From a virus: a stretch of 50,412 bases of DNA. Positions 8,759 through 16,703 of this stretch are shown here, in pieces. The position numbers were made by a program, and so were the translations under genes. The notes under the pieces were generated by a model. It searched no databases. It saw nothing but the letters and a program-made list of their open reading frames with translations, and was not told the DNA's origin. The stretch lies in the IMG/VR virus record IMGVR_UViG_3300032215_000321, positions 1-50,412 of that record. One strand, 5' to 3'. Each line of letters begins with the position of its first letter. The first letter of the stretch is position 1.

Positions 8759-9021
8759 GCCCGGTATGTATTATAACTACGGATTTTGCTTTGACGGTTG
8801 GTGTGACTTTCGTTGAATTTAATTTCGTAGCCACGCTCACGGAGAGCACCCATCAACACTGACAAGTCACAGTCCTCTTCCAGGAAAGCATTAGGACCAT
8901 TCATGTAACTATAAGTACTAATTTTGTCGGCAATGCCAAGTGACACCAGTTTGGATTTTGCAATACGTGCCCAAGCATGACCGGGGTCTGCAAACACTTT
9001 AATGGAGATTTTCTTAGTCAT
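8755..9021 (-). CDS. hypothetical early protein, 88 aa
   Basis: Starts MTKKISIKVFAD, AAGGAA upstream. Alternating alpha/beta pattern (KVFADPG, a helix, then LSVLMGALRERGYEIKF) suggests a small alpha/beta fold. Stop codon lies in the -35 box of the following promoter. Confidence 0.75.
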   Translation of the reverse strand: MTKKISIKVFADPGHAWARIAKSKLVSLGIADKISTYSYMNGPNAFLEEDCDLSVLMGALRERGYEIKFNESHTNRQSKIRSYNTYRA

Positions 9022-9030
9022 TTTGATTCC

Positions 9031-9273
9031 TTACAGATAAAAACATTCACCACGTTGGTCAGCACCGATAGCATCATAGACACATTCACGAACCACAGTG
9101 TCCATTGCCTCGCCGAAACTGTCAGGGTTGCTGTCAGCCAAATCACGCAACGCCTTGAAAGTCTGTTTCCATGATAGATTTTGACTTTTGGCAGCCACCA
9201 CGATACCATGAACAGTCATGTTACCTTCGTCAGAATACATACCATAATAAATTTCAGTTGTCAGTGTAGTCAT
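9031..9273 (-). CDS. hypothetical early protein, 80 aa
   Basis: Behind its own promoter. N-terminal beta hairpin (TTEIYYGMYSDEG) then helices (FKALRDLADSNP). No known family recognised. Confidence 0.72.
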   Translation of the reverse strand: MTTLTTEIYYGMYSDEGNMTVHGIVVAAKSQNLSWKQTFKALRDLADSNPDSFGEAMDTVVRECVYDAIGADQRGECFYL

Positions 9274-9305
9274 TTCGTTTCCTTTTCTTTACTGTCTAAG
9301 ATTCT

Positions 9306-9334
9306 ATTATATACCCAAACCGATTTATTGTCAA
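9306..9334 (-). promoter_or_regulatory. early promoter, canonical family member
   Basis: TTGACA (9329-9334), 17-bp spacer, TATAAT (9306-9311), followed by the shared AGAATCTTAGACAGTAAA leader. Confidence 0.9.
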
Positions 9335-9351
9335 GTTTGGGTATGTTGTTT

Positions 9352-9654
9352 TTACGCAACTTCCAACATGCTAGCTGGGACTCTCCATGTAGAACCAAAC
9401 AGACTACCTGACTTTTGCTCATTCACAAGGATAAACTTACGATTTACCTTTTTAACAGTACCTGTCACTGTCATACCAGTGCGGCTATTTTTGAATTTGA
9501 CAACTGTACCAACAGTCATTTCACGTTTGTTTTGCTTTGCAATGTTAGCACGGGCAAACTTAACTGCATCGGCAATGCTATTCAGTTCATCATTGGTAAA
9601 GTTACCAAACATGATAGCAGAATTAACTTGTTGAATCTGTGAAAAGCGTTCCAT
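9352..9654 (-). CDS. hypothetical early protein with KOW/SH3-like C-terminus
   Basis: 100 aa. N-terminal helical half; C-terminal half MTVGTVVKFKNSRTG followed by TVTGTVKKVNRKFILV is a compact beta-barrel pattern like KOW/SH3-type nucleic-acid-binding folds. Its own promoter is at 9687. Function unknown. Confidence 0.75.
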   Translation of the reverse strand: MERFSQIQQVNSAIMFGNFTNDELNSIADAVKFARANIAKQNKREMTVGTVVKFKNSRTGMTVTGTVKKVNRKFILVNEQKSGSLFGSTWRVPASMLEVA

Positions 9655-9686
9655 TGTTTACTCCTTTAATCAACTGAACAAGATAT

Positions 9687-9715
9687 ATTATATACCCAAA
9701 TCCATTTATCGTCAA
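9687..9715 (-). promoter_or_regulatory. early promoter
   Basis: TTGACG (9710-9715), 17-bp spacer, TATAAT (9687-9692). Confidence 0.88.
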
Positions 9716-9726
9716 CCTTTTTTTGC

Positions 9727-9990
9727 CTATTTGTGGCGCAAATAAATGAATACTTTTGATGTATCTTTGGGAATCCAATTATTACCGTCTGTGCCGCATG
9801 TTTCGCCGTACATGCGCTGAGTCTTGCAGGACCGATAATAAGCTGGCCTGTCCAGGCCTAGTACGTTATCTGGCTTAGGAATGTACCAACTATCAGTGTG
9901 TGTGCAAGTATATGCATACTCATTTCGTAGTAATTTTCCAAGGAATGAAACCTTACTATACTTACAATCCTTACAAAGTATCTTGTCCAT
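9727..9990 (-). CDS. cysteine-rich small protein, 87 aa
   Basis: CKDCKYS at the N-terminus and further Cys at CTHT, SCKT and GETCGT, enough for one zinc site. No fold recognised. Sits downstream of the lipoprotein hydrolase gene by 15 bp. Confidence 0.72.
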   Translation of the reverse strand: MDKILCKDCKYSKVSFLGKLLRNEYAYTCTHTDSWYIPKPDNVLGLDRPAYYRSCKTQRMYGETCGTDGNNWIPKDTSKVFIYLRHK

Positions 9991-10005
9991 ATATTATCCT
10001 TTTGA

Positions 10006-10719
10006 TTATTTTAAAGTAATACTTAAGAACTCTTTGGTTCTTTGCTTTGCTAGCATGTCGGAATTCTTGTCGTAAGACATACGATGACCTAAATACACAC
10101 GGTCCGGATAGTGCATATCAAAGGCATGTGTCGCATATTCATACAAGTGCTTATCCTTGCTAGGAAGATAGTCGCATTCATTTGCCGGTGTCCAATCATC
10201 ACGTCCTGCTAAATGTGCTTGCACAGGAATATGTGGATGATAACTCTGTAGTCCACTGAACCATTTATGACATGATGGGTAATAGGCGATTGAGGCATCA
10301 ATGACACTTTGGTCAGTGTTCGCAACATTCAATACAGTACTACCGCCATGACTGAATCCAATTACTGCAATCTTACCACTATGCCAAGGTTGTGTTCTAA
10401 TATACTCGGCAAGGTGAATCAAGTCATTCGCTCTTGTGGCTGGCATCACACTAGGAGGACTACCGCATACACCATTGGGATACCCGCGAAACTTAAACGA
10501 ATCTGCTACAATAGTATTATAGCCCCAGGAATGTATTTCCTTAGCATAATTATCATAACTAGAATTGTCCACACCATCACAACCATGCACAATGATAACA
10601 GTTGGTCGTTGGTTGATTGTATATTGTTTGACGATATGCGGCTGATTGTCCAACACCTGTACAGTGCTACAACCAACAAGCAGGCTAAGTAACAAAGCTG
10701 ACACTAGGGTTTTCTTCAT
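10006..10719 (-). CDS. lipoprotein alpha/beta hydrolase (dienelactone hydrolase-like)
   Basis: 237 aa. Signal peptide with lipobox LLVGC (Cys at about residue 17), so probably anchored in the host envelope. The mature part is an alpha/beta hydrolase: IIVHGCDG oxyanion region, nucleophile elbow GFSHGG, acid in AGRDDWTP, His in ATHAFDMH, a complete Ser-Asp-His triad as in dienelactone hydrolase relatives. Possible role: changing envelope lipids or esters during infection; substrate unknown. Lipoproteins in phages often act in superinfection exclusion, so that is an alternative. Confidence 0.88.
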   Translation of the reverse strand: MKKTLVSALLLSLLVGCSTVQVLDNQPHIVKQYTINQRPTVIIVHGCDGVDNSSYDNYAKEIHSWGYNTIVADSFKFRGYPNGVCGSPPSVMPATRANDLIHLAEYIRTQPWHSGKIAVIGFSHGGSTVLNVANTDQSVIDASIAYYPSCHKWFSGLQSYHPHIPVQAHLAGRDDWTPANECDYLPSKDKHLYEYATHAFDMHYPDRVYLGHRMSYDKNSDMLAKQRTKEFLSITLK

Positions 10720-10728
10720 TACAAATCC

Positions 10729-10884
10729 TTACAGGTCTTGGTTATTGCGGTGCTTGGGTTTACGTTTGTACAGAGTTTTGTCTTGTACTACTTTTTGTTT
10801 AAAAGGTGTACCAGCTTGGAACAGCATCATGTGATGACGTTGTTTGGGCTGTTTAACAGTGAATGATAAGGTTTCTTTTTTCAT
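10729..10884 (-). CDS. small basic protein, 51 aa, probably leaderless
   Basis: Highly basic C-terminus (YKRKPKHRNN). The promoter at 10892-10920 places the expected transcription start at about the ATG at 10884 (seven bases after TATACT), so the ATG at 10890 would precede the transcript. No ribosome site is visible. Basic composition suggests nucleic-acid binding, inferred. Confidence 0.6.
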   Translation of the reverse strand: MKKETLSFTVKQPKQRHHMMLFQAGTPFKQKVVQDKTLYKRKPKHRNNQDL

Positions 10885-10891
10885 AGCCATA

Positions 10892-10920
10892 AGTATAGCA
10901 GAAACCTTATTTATCGTCAA
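10892..10920 (-). promoter_or_regulatory. early promoter
   Basis: TTGACG (10915-10920), 17-bp spacer, TATACT (10892-10897). The TGA stop of the upstream gene lies in the -35 box; the ATG follows the -10 by 7 nt. Confidence 0.82.
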
Positions 10921-11228
10921 CCGTTTGATTCCATAGTGAAACTGATATGTCTTACAGATTTGATGACAAAGCTACGCCACTCCTTCAATTCTGTGTCAAA
11001 CACAGCCATTGAATGTTCTGGAATTTTGCGTTCTTTTTTATCTTCTTTGACAACAACAGGGGGTAATACTTCTGGATTTAATGTGCATTTCATAATGCGT
11101 TCAGTACCATCCTTCTTATAGAAGGTAACTTGAACCTCAGTAGTTTTCATTACACTGCTGATCCAATCACGGAAGTTATCCCACTCCTTGTCTTTCCAAT
11201 CATTAGTTGGTTTACATTCAGTCATCAT
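10917..11228 (-). CDS. WYL_2 / Sm-like SH3-barrel phage protein
   Basis: 103 aa. VQVTFYKKDGTERIMKCTL followed by a proline-rich linker and SMAVFDTELKEWRSFVIKSV matches the pattern of the small WYL_2 (Sm-like barrel, formerly DUF2693) family common in T4-like phages: a T-x-KKDG-x-R strand, then a (V)FD-x-x-x-x-x-WRSF strand. Function of the family is not established. Overlaps the upstream gene by 11 bp. Confidence 0.8.
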   Translation of the reverse strand: MMTECKPTNDWKDKEWDNFRDWISSVMKTTEVQVTFYKKDGTERIMKCTLNPEVLPPVVVKEDKKERKIPEHSMAVFDTELKEWRSFVIKSVRHISFTMESNG

Positions 11229-11694
11229 TTTCTTGCTCTTGCCAAGTTGTAAAAAAGTTTTTCATTTTTGTCTCCTCGGGCCAACTACTACCATAGTCAT
11301 TGTCAGCATCACACAATACCAATGCTTCCTCTTTGGTTACAACACGATGACTAACAATCTGTTCACCGATATGTTCCTGACTAAACTCTTTGGCTTCGTT
11401 CATAGTAACAGTATCCAATGCCCAATCAACTTTGTTCTTACCATAATTATCAACACCAACAGGCACTTCAACCATATAACGTTGACGGAATGTACTGACA
11501 CACTCAACAAGAACCCATTGTGTATCTTGTTTTTCTTTCTTAGTCAAAGTAAAACTCCCATCTTTGTGTGTTTTGAATTTAAGTGTATCACCAACATCCC
11601 ATCCCATTTCTTCTAACATGCCCTCAGGGAAAGGCAATATCAAATCACCTGTAATGGGATCTTCTTGAATATATACTGTATGTTTCTTTGACAT
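11218..11694 (-). CDS. AbrB/SpoVT-like N-terminal domain protein
   Basis: 158 aa. Residues 10-50 (GDLILPFPEGMLEEMGWDVG followed by DTLKFKTHKDGSFTL) have the swapped-hairpin AbrB/MazE signature. The remaining 100 residues, with an RYMVEVPVG strand, are unrecognised. Could bind DNA as a regulator. Ends overlapping the next start. Confidence 0.78.
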   Translation of the reverse strand: MSKKHTVYIQEDPITGDLILPFPEGMLEEMGWDVGDTLKFKTHKDGSFTLTKKEKQDTQWVLVECVSTFRQRYMVEVPVGVDNYGKNKVDWALDTVTMNEAKEFSQEHIGEQIVSHRVVTKEEALVLCDADNDYGSSWPEETKMKNFFTTWQEQENDD

Positions 11695-11703
11695 TTTCTT
11701 TCC

Positions 11704-11991
11704 TTATGTTAACATGCGAATTAAACCAATTGAATCTATCGTTGTGAGCAATAAGTAGTTACCCAACATACCAAACGATCGGCGAGTGTAACTAGCCCAA
11801 GCGTACATAGCACACCCTGTAATCCAAATAGGATACATAGCCAGTAAAGGTGGATTTGGAACTGTCGCAGCCATTGTGATAGCACACCCAATGCTAATAC
11901 CCCAAGCAACAACTTCAACACAAAATCTAAATTTGTTAGTTTTGTAATCACTTTTTATCCATTCAAATGTATCATATAAAAAATTATTCAT
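11704..11991 (-). CDS. membrane protein, 95 aa
   Basis: Three hydrophobic segments (VVAWGISIGCAITMAAT, MYPIWITGCAMYAWAS, MLGNYLLLTTIDSIGLI). N-terminus charged, so likely cytoplasmic. Function unknown; overlaps the upstream gene by 8 bp. Confidence 0.75.
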   Translation of the reverse strand: MNNFLYDTFEWIKSDYKTNKFRFCVEVVAWGISIGCAITMAATVPNPPLLAMYPIWITGCAMYAWASYTRRSFGMLGNYLLLTTIDSIGLIRMLT

Positions 11992-12499
11992 GCGTTTTTA
12001 TTACTTCACGCAATACTTTCTCAACCATTTGGTTCAGTGTAATATCACGCTTATGCGCTTCCATGCACAAGTGTAACATAACGTCATCTTCCAATTCAAT
12101 AGGAACTTGAACACGTGTGTCATGTGATTCACCATTAAAGATTGCTATAGCCTTCTCTAAGAAATCTTCTGCAACTTCTAAGTCAATCCACTTAACATCA
12201 TCCCATGCAAGGTTCTTTTTGATACCACGCTTTTTACATTCACTAAAGTATGCTTCTTTGTAATCAGGATTCAACCAACGATATGGACGCATATCTTTAT
12301 CTTCTTTACTCCATGCATCAGGTTTTATACTTACATCAACTTCATAGATTTTTTGGTCTGATGTACTGTATATCACACCGATATGAGCACAATCACTTTC
12401 ATAATCTAACATACGTGCGTCAGGATAACAATGCCATTGATAGTCACTACCACCAACAATTTGATGGGCTGTTATTTCATTTATTTGTCTTAGATGCAT
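11984..12499 (-). CDS. hypothetical protein with ribbon-helix-helix-like C-terminus
   Basis: 171 aa, start MHLRQINE with a purine-rich site. N-terminal 120 residues unrecognised, rich in Trp and Asp. The C-terminal 45 residues (TRVQVPIELEDDVMLHLCME then NQMVEKVLREVIK) have a strand-helix-helix layout resembling RHH/antitoxin DNA-binding domains. Confidence 0.72.
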   Translation of the reverse strand: MHLRQINEITAHQIVGGSDYQWHCYPDARMLDYESDCAHIGVIYSTSDQKIYEVDVSIKPDAWSKEDKDMRPYRWLNPDYKEAYFSECKKRGIKKNLAWDDVKWIDLEVAEDFLEKAIAIFNGESHDTRVQVPIELEDDVMLHLCMEAHKRDITLNQMVEKVLREVIKTHE

Positions 12500-12695
12500 T
12501 TTCTTTTTCCTTGTAGTGGTCAATGATAGGTTCAACGTTGTTATTATATATCTGTTCCATTGTTTTGTAAAGCATTTTGGCATCCTGCTCAGTCATACCA
12601 GATGTCCAATTTGGTTCATTGTCTGTTTTACGCAATCCATAATCATGTCTATATGTCATACACATACTATGGATTATTTCTTCTTTAGTTTTCAT
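12477..12695 (-). CDS. hypothetical small protein, 72 aa
   Basis: Start MKTKEEII chosen because it is inside the upstream gene's end with GGAAG just before. Contains HSMCMTYRHDYGL and GMTEQDAKMLYKTMEQIY helices. Overlaps both neighbours. Function unknown. Confidence 0.68.
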   Translation of the reverse strand: MKTKEEIIHSMCMTYRHDYGLRKTDNEPNWTSGMTEQDAKMLYKTMEQIYNNNVEPIIDHYKEKENASKTNK

Positions 12696-13239
12696 CTTCC
12701 GATTCTTCTGCCGCCCAACGTGCCATGAGTTCATCACGTTCTTGCTTTTCTTTAAGACCAACTTCGGTTAGTTCAGTATCACTATCACACATTGGACAAA
12801 TATCTTTATTACTATGTGATTCTTCGTCTGAATTGAAATAATCTTCAATTACAGTATCATCTTCACGCAGATGTGCTGTACCTGTTTCATAACTTTTACC
12901 AGTCCACTTACACTTAGTACACTTGTGTGAAGGTTCAGGTTCTTTGTGTGGTGTATGCCAACTATCTTCATCACCCAATTCATAAGTAACTTCGTAACCA
13001 CCCTTGCGTTCAGTCCACCAGTCATCATACTGACGGTCCCACTCTAGTTCAACATCGTTTTCCCAAGCATCATTGACAATTTCTTCAACGTCAATTTCGC
13101 CTTCTTCAATTTGTTTAAGTTTCTCAGCAATCTCATCCTCAGATAAATCAGGGTAGATTTCGCTTAGAATACTTTCATCCAATTCAAGTGCAAATTGACT
13201 ATCAACTTGGTGCCATTCATGTTTAACTAGAGTAACCAT
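12685..13239 (-). CDS. acidic protein with zinc-ribbon motifs
   Basis: 184 aa, strongly acidic. CTKCKWTG (about residue 110) and CPMCDSD (about 148) form a probable zinc ribbon with a 36-residue insert. N-terminal part helical (LSEDEIAEKLKQIEEG). Function unknown. Confidence 0.75.
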   Translation of the reverse strand: MVTLVKHEWHQVDSQFALELDESILSEIYPDLSEDEIAEKLKQIEEGEIDVEEIVNDAWENDVELEWDRQYDDWWTERKGGYEVTYELGDEDSWHTPHKEPEPSHKCTKCKWTGKSYETGTAHLREDDTVIEDYFNSDEESHSNKDICPMCDSDTELTEVGLKEKQERDELMARWAAEESEDEN

Positions 13240-13241
13240 GA

Positions 13242-13643
13242 TTATACCTTAGATTTAATTTTAGTTACTGGCGCATCCATAGAAGGTTCAACTTTTGTTG
13301 CTTCCTTATTAGCAAGCTCTGCGGTTACTTGTTGTTGTAATTTTTTTTCGTCATATATATTTTCTGTTAATGACGTGAAGGTTACAGATAAAAACGTAAA
13401 TGGCCAAGCTACAACAACCACACATAAAATAAGTGCAGTTACTAATGATAGTGTAAACACTAAGTACAAATTCAATAAAATTTCAAAAATCATACGCCAG
13501 AAACCAATTACACTTTGTTTAATAAATGTATTGGCAGTAGTATTCTCATCAAATGTACGAATATGATTGTTCATTTTAATCCTAGCACTATTATGGCTAT
13601 CATACAAAATGTCCAACGTACCTCTAAATAAACCTCTTAACAT
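13242..13643 (-). CDS. membrane protein, 133 aa
   Basis: One long hydrophobic stretch, about residues 50-95, that can form two membrane helices; both ends are charged. AAGGAG 7 nt before the ATG. Its own promoter at 13668. Function unknown. Confidence 0.75.
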   Translation of the reverse strand: MLRGLFRGTLDILYDSHNSARIKMNNHIRTFDENTTANTFIKQSVIGFWRMIFEILLNLYLVFTLSLVTALILCVVVVAWPFTFLSVTFTSLTENIYDEKKLQQQVTAELANKEATKVEPSMDAPVTKIKSKV

Positions 13644-13667
13644 AAACTTCTCCTTGTTTAAAAAATC

Positions 13668-13696
13668 ATTCTATCAGACTTCTATTAACTTGTCAA
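13668..13696 (-). promoter_or_regulatory. early promoter
   Basis: TTGACA (13691-13696), 17-bp spacer, TAGAAT (13668-13673). Upstream gene's TGA is inside the -35. Confidence 0.75.
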
Positions 13697-13974
13697 TCTT
13701 CTTTCACCCAAGTATTTGCGTGATAGTCCCAATGTCTATTATCGCATAGGTTAAATAATATCTCATAACCAAACAAACCAAATTCTAGTCTAATACCTGC
13801 ATGGTCGCATCTAGTTGTCCAATTAAAATTAAAGTTAAGTAGATATTCACAATCCTGCAACACTTCAATTTCAAAATATTTGTTTTTGATAAATGTATTC
13901 CAACAACGACTAAAAATATGATTGAATGACAATCTAGTAAAAGGGTAGTCAATTGAAAATTTTAAATTAATCAT
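13693..13974 (-). CDS. hypothetical protein, 93 aa
   Basis: Start MINLKFSID chosen for its ATGA overlap with the upstream stop and GGGG before it. Aromatic-rich, ends CDNRHWDYHANTWV. Beta-rich, no known family. Confidence 0.7.
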   Translation of the reverse strand: MINLKFSIDYPFTRLSFNHIFSRCWNTFIKNKYFEIEVLQDCEYLLNFNFNWTTRCDHAGIRLEFGLFGYEILFNLCDNRHWDYHANTWVKED

Positions 13975-14195
13975 AGTATTTTCCCCAAGCCAAGCCAAAT
14001 CAATTGGTCTAATTCACTTTGATAATCTAATCCAAGTCTACGCTTTTGATAAAGCGATTCAAGCACTTCTTTACCATTACCATAATCCATAACACCTGTA
14101 CCACGATTTTCTAATTCTTCAATTAGGTCATCGGTCTCAAAATCTTCGAGGTCAACATCAACTTCAACCTCTGTATAAATTGTCTTGTATGTCAT
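13971..14195 (-). CDS. acidic small protein, 74 aa
   Basis: N-terminal half is an acidic strand-helix (VEVDVDLEDFETDDLIEELE), the rest a helix rich in Leu. Pattern seen in many phage early proteins, no known function. Confidence 0.7.
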   Translation of the reverse strand: MTYKTIYTEVEVDVDLEDFETDDLIEELENRGTGVMDYGNGKEVLESLYQKRRLGLDYQSELDQLIWLGLGKIL

Positions 14196-14225
14196 ACAAT
14201 CACTACCTTTTCTAAGTTAGAAAGT

Positions 14226-14468
14226 TCAAATATATAAATCTACGTTTGTGCCCTTGACCATCTTAGATTTGTCATAGGCTTTTTCATAATATTGTTTATC
14301 CAACATCATCAACTCCCTATTCTTTTCCAAACGTTCTTTTGTAACTCTTTCTTTTTCATGTATATTATGCAAGTTAATGTCATGCTGGAGTATTCTAGTC
14401 TCAATATCCTTTATGGATTGTGCTTGCTTTATTAAAAAATCTACATTGTCAATGGGTGTTACATTCAT
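14226..14468 (-). CDS. coiled-coil protein, 80 aa
   Basis: Almost wholly helical with heptads from residue 10 to 65 (IKDIETRILQHD through EKERVTKERLEKNRELM). No promoter or strong ribosome site seen. Function unknown. Confidence 0.6.
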   Translation of the reverse strand: MNVTPIDNVDFLIKQAQSIKDIETRILQHDINLHNIHEKERVTKERLEKNRELMMLDKQYYEKAYDKSKMVKGTNVDLYI

Positions 14469-14517
14469 ATACTATATTGTACTTGACAGTTACTCCTAAG
14501 TCAATGTATTTGGTAAA

Positions 14518-14841
14518 TTAATGCCAAGCACCTTCACTACAATGACGGAACTCATGTCCAATTAATGCCATTGTAGTTTTTGGTTTAACATATATAACAC
14601 ACCGTGTATTGCTGTATTGTGTAGCACATGACACAACACCTGGATCGTTAGTACCCATTAACTGATTACAGATTTTTGTGGTGTTTGCGTCTACACGTAG
14701 TTCAACAGTACCCTCCCATGACCTGGGTTCATAGGTACAATTGAATTGGTTGTTACGGCACATAGGATCATTAGCCGGATATGTCTGAGAATGAGCAAAG
14801 GTACTAACTACCATTGCTAAAGTGATTAGTACCTTTTTCAT
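14518..14841 (-). CDS. secreted HExxH protein (putative zinc peptidase)
   Basis: 107 aa. Clear signal peptide (MKKVLITLAMVVSTFAHSQ) and a cysteine-containing mature domain with C-terminal GHEFRHC: the HExxH zinc signature followed by SEGAWH. Six cysteines (MCRN, NCTY, ICNQ, SCAT, RCVI, HCSE) could form disulfides, fitting a periplasmic location. Too small for most known peptidase families; activity is inferred from the motif only. TAATG overlap with the upstream gene. Confidence 0.75.
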   Translation of the reverse strand: MKKVLITLAMVVSTFAHSQTYPANDPMCRNNQFNCTYEPRSWEGTVELRVDANTTKICNQLMGTNDPGVVSCATQYSNTRCVIYVKPKTTMALIGHEFRHCSEGAWH

Positions 14842-15305
14842 TATTTTACCTCTACCGTGTTTTTTTCTTTGGCTAATTCTTCTGACAACAAATAAAAATT
14901 CTCGTCACCTTGATACATAACATACCAAGTGTCATCTTTCATAATATATGCAAACTCACACCAACCATCATTGAAATGTTCAATCAATGATTCTTTGCTG
15001 GTGTGTGTGACAAACTCTTGACCTTCTTCATCACGGTCACGACCATAGAATGTAGTCATGTTGCTATATTTTTCTTCAAACTCTTTGGCTGACATATCAG
15101 TATCAAATTGACTGAAGGGATGCTTTTCACCAATCTCAGGTCCAAGACTAGAGACATTGCCCAATGCAACAAGGTTGTTTGCTTTAGGTGAATCATAGTG
15201 TTCTTGCAAAATACGACCATTGTGTGATAGATAGCCGTCCCAATGACAATAAACTGTTTTGTAATTATTACCATGAACAACTGCGATTAGTGAACGTGTA
15301 CCCAT
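14841..15305 (-). CDS. hypothetical MGTRSLI-family phage protein
   Basis: 154 aa. The N-terminus MGTRSLIAVVHGNNYKTVYC with HWDGYLSHNG is a pattern I associate with a widespread small phage/bacterial family of unknown function. C-terminal part has WYVMYQG. AGGAG site and canonical promoter upstream. Confidence 0.78.
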   Translation of the reverse strand: MGTRSLIAVVHGNNYKTVYCHWDGYLSHNGRILQEHYDSPKANNLVALGNVSSLGPEIGEKHPFSQFDTDMSAKEFEEKYSNMTTFYGRDRDEEGQEFVTHTSKESLIEHFNDGWCEFAYIMKDDTWYVMYQGDENFYLLSEELAKEKNTVEVK

Positions 15306-15338
15306 TGCAAACTCCTGTTGTTAACTGTTTAAGATTCT

Positions 15339-15367
15339 ATTATATACCCAAAGACATTTGTTGTCAA
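15339..15367 (-). promoter_or_regulatory. early promoter, canonical family member
   Basis: TTGACA (15362-15367), 17-bp spacer, TATAAT (15339-15344), shared AGAATCTTAAACAGT leader. Upstream gene's TGA is inside the -35. Confidence 0.9.
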
Positions 15368-15519
15368 CCGCGGCTGTTATACACATTTGCGGCTTGTACT
15401 ACTTTTTCGCTATAAGTCATACGACCATTACGTGCGATATCCTCTAATAGGATTGAAATATTCTGACCTAAGAATTTGCATTCTTTAAGCAGAATTTGGG
15501 TTGCTGTACTCATTTTCAT
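15364..15519 (-). CDS. small protein, 51 aa
   Basis: Start MKMSTATQ with GGAG 6 nt upstream; a second ATG two codons later is a weaker alternative. Helical N-terminus (ILLKECKFLGQNISILLEDI). The stop codon forms part of the next -35 box. Function unknown. Confidence 0.65.
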   Translation of the reverse strand: MKMSTATQILLKECKFLGQNISILLEDIARNGRMTYSEKVVQAANVYNSRG

Positions 15520-15529
15520 ACTTGTCTCC

Positions 15530-15802
15530 TCAGACCAAATCTAATTGAATTTGCTTGTTGCGAATTGTCGTACCGAGACCTGTAGGGACAGGCTCGTTAT
15601 ATCTTTGTGCCTCTTGGCGCATGAATGACAATTGAAGTAATGCTTCCCAAACCAGTGTACGTGCAAGAGTGGTAGCAAACATGGTAGTCATTTGACTGAT
15701 TGTCATGTACAATCCAATTTCGTTTTCAGAGCCATCGCCCTTGAAAATCACACGGAATTTTTGTGAATTCTTCAAACCATAAATTACTGTCGGTGTACGC
15801 AT
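15530..15802 (-). CDS. hypothetical early protein, 90 aa
   Basis: Start MRTPTVIYG. N-terminal beta hairpin, then a long Met/Thr/Ala-rich helix. Canonical promoter at 15836. No known family recognised. Confidence 0.72.
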   Translation of the reverse strand: MRTPTVIYGLKNSQKFRVIFKGDGSENEIGLYMTISQMTTMFATTLARTLVWEALLQLSFMRQEAQRYNEPVPTGLGTTIRNKQIQLDLV

Positions 15803-15835
15803 TTTGTAGTCCTTTTCTTTACTGTTTAAGATTCT

Positions 15836-15864
15836 ATTATATACCCAAAGACATTTATTGTCAA
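15836..15864 (-). promoter_or_regulatory. early promoter, canonical family member
   Basis: TTGACA (15859-15864), 17-bp spacer, TATAAT (15836-15841), shared leader. Confidence 0.9.
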
Positions 15865-15883
15865 CCTTTGGGTATAACTAAAA

Positions 15884-15905
15884 AAGTACTACTTTTTGAG
15901 TACTT
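15884..15905 (-). terminator. intrinsic terminator overlapping a stop codon
   Basis: AAGTACT / AGTACTT stem (7 bp) with an 8-nt loop and T-run on the minus strand; the TAG of the 15889 gene lies in the loop. Confidence 0.7.
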
Positions 15906-16089
15906 CAAAAATTGAATTTTGCAATTCAGCGACCTCGTCACGGTCAACGTAAAAATCGGTACGAGGATCGTAGTACTCACCTGCTTTAGGATCGTAATAC
16001 AGAACCTGACCATTGGGATAGTGAAACGGACCCTCAAGACCCTTGCGAGGACCGTATTCTTTGTTATGCTTGAAAACAACGTAAGACAT
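15889..16089 (-). CDS. hypothetical early protein, 66 aa
   Basis: Tyr-rich strand repeats (YYDPKAGEYYDPRTDFYVD) then a C-terminal helix. AGGAG site and promoter at 16119. Ends with TAG, which is rare here. Confidence 0.74.
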   Translation of the reverse strand: MSYVVFKHNKEYGPRKGLEGPFHYPNGQVLYYDPKAGEYYDPRTDFYVDRDEVAELQNSIFEVLKK

Positions 16090-16118
16090 AAAAGCTCCTT
16101 TTCACTACAGAAGCCTCT

Positions 16119-16147
16119 ATTGTATACCCAAAGCCATTTATTGTCAA
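16119..16147 (-). promoter_or_regulatory. early promoter
   Basis: TTGACA (16142-16147), 17-bp spacer with TGGCTTTGGGTA, TACAAT (16119-16124). Confidence 0.88.
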
Positions 16148-16166
16148 CCTTTGGGAGGTAATACTT

Positions 16167-16382
16167 TTATACTCTTTCCTTTTTAACTCGTCCAATGCGG
16201 CTTGCCTTGTTCCAATCGTATGCTACACCATCGGGGCACTTGCCGTCTGCAACAGTGTCAACACCAAACTTACCACAAATTTCAAACTCAGCGCCCTTGA
16301 TTGTAACAAACACATTCAATGCCTTAGCATGTGCCATTGCCAAATCAAGTGTCGCAAATTCTTTTTCTTCTATCTTATACAT
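16167..16382 (-). CDS. hypothetical early protein, 71 aa
   Basis: Strand-helix-strand N-terminus (LAMAHAKALNVFVTIKG) and two Cys. No known family; last gene of the operon running from 18195. Confidence 0.72.
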   Translation of the reverse strand: MYKIEEKEFATLDLAMAHAKALNVFVTIKGAEFEICGKFGVDTVADGKCPDGVAYDWNKASRIGRVKKERV

Positions 16383-16391
16383 TCATTTCCT

Positions 16392-16703
16392 TTACGCTAC
16401 AAACCAACCATCATCTTCATCTTTGTACTCTATAAATTCATTACCGTCATGGTCTTCTATTTTAAATAATCTACCTTCTTTGACCCATACAACTTCTAAA
16501 TCCATTAATCCACCGGTATAGATTTTTTCATATTTCAATGTCACAAAAGTTTCAAGTTCATCAAATCTTTTCTCTATCACCATTTTAACTATCGCTGAAT
16601 CAAATACGATTTCCGGTAAGTGTTTATTCCAAGTAGACCAGCCAGCCCCATATCCGGGGCTGTATAACACTGCTACCTTACCATCAACTACTAATTTTTC
16701 CAT
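16392..16703 (-). CDS. hypothetical protein, 103 aa
   Basis: Contains VAVLYSPGYGAGWSTWN near the N-terminus and a C-terminal beta region with FKIEDHDGNEFIEYKDEDD. TAATG overlap with the phosphatase gene. A common T4-like phage hypothetical by pattern; function unknown. Confidence 0.74.
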   Translation of the reverse strand: MEKLVVDGKVAVLYSPGYGAGWSTWNKHLPEIVFDSAIVKMVIEKRFDELETFVTLKYEKIYTGGLMDLEVVWVKEGRLFKIEDHDGNEFIEYKDEDDGWFVA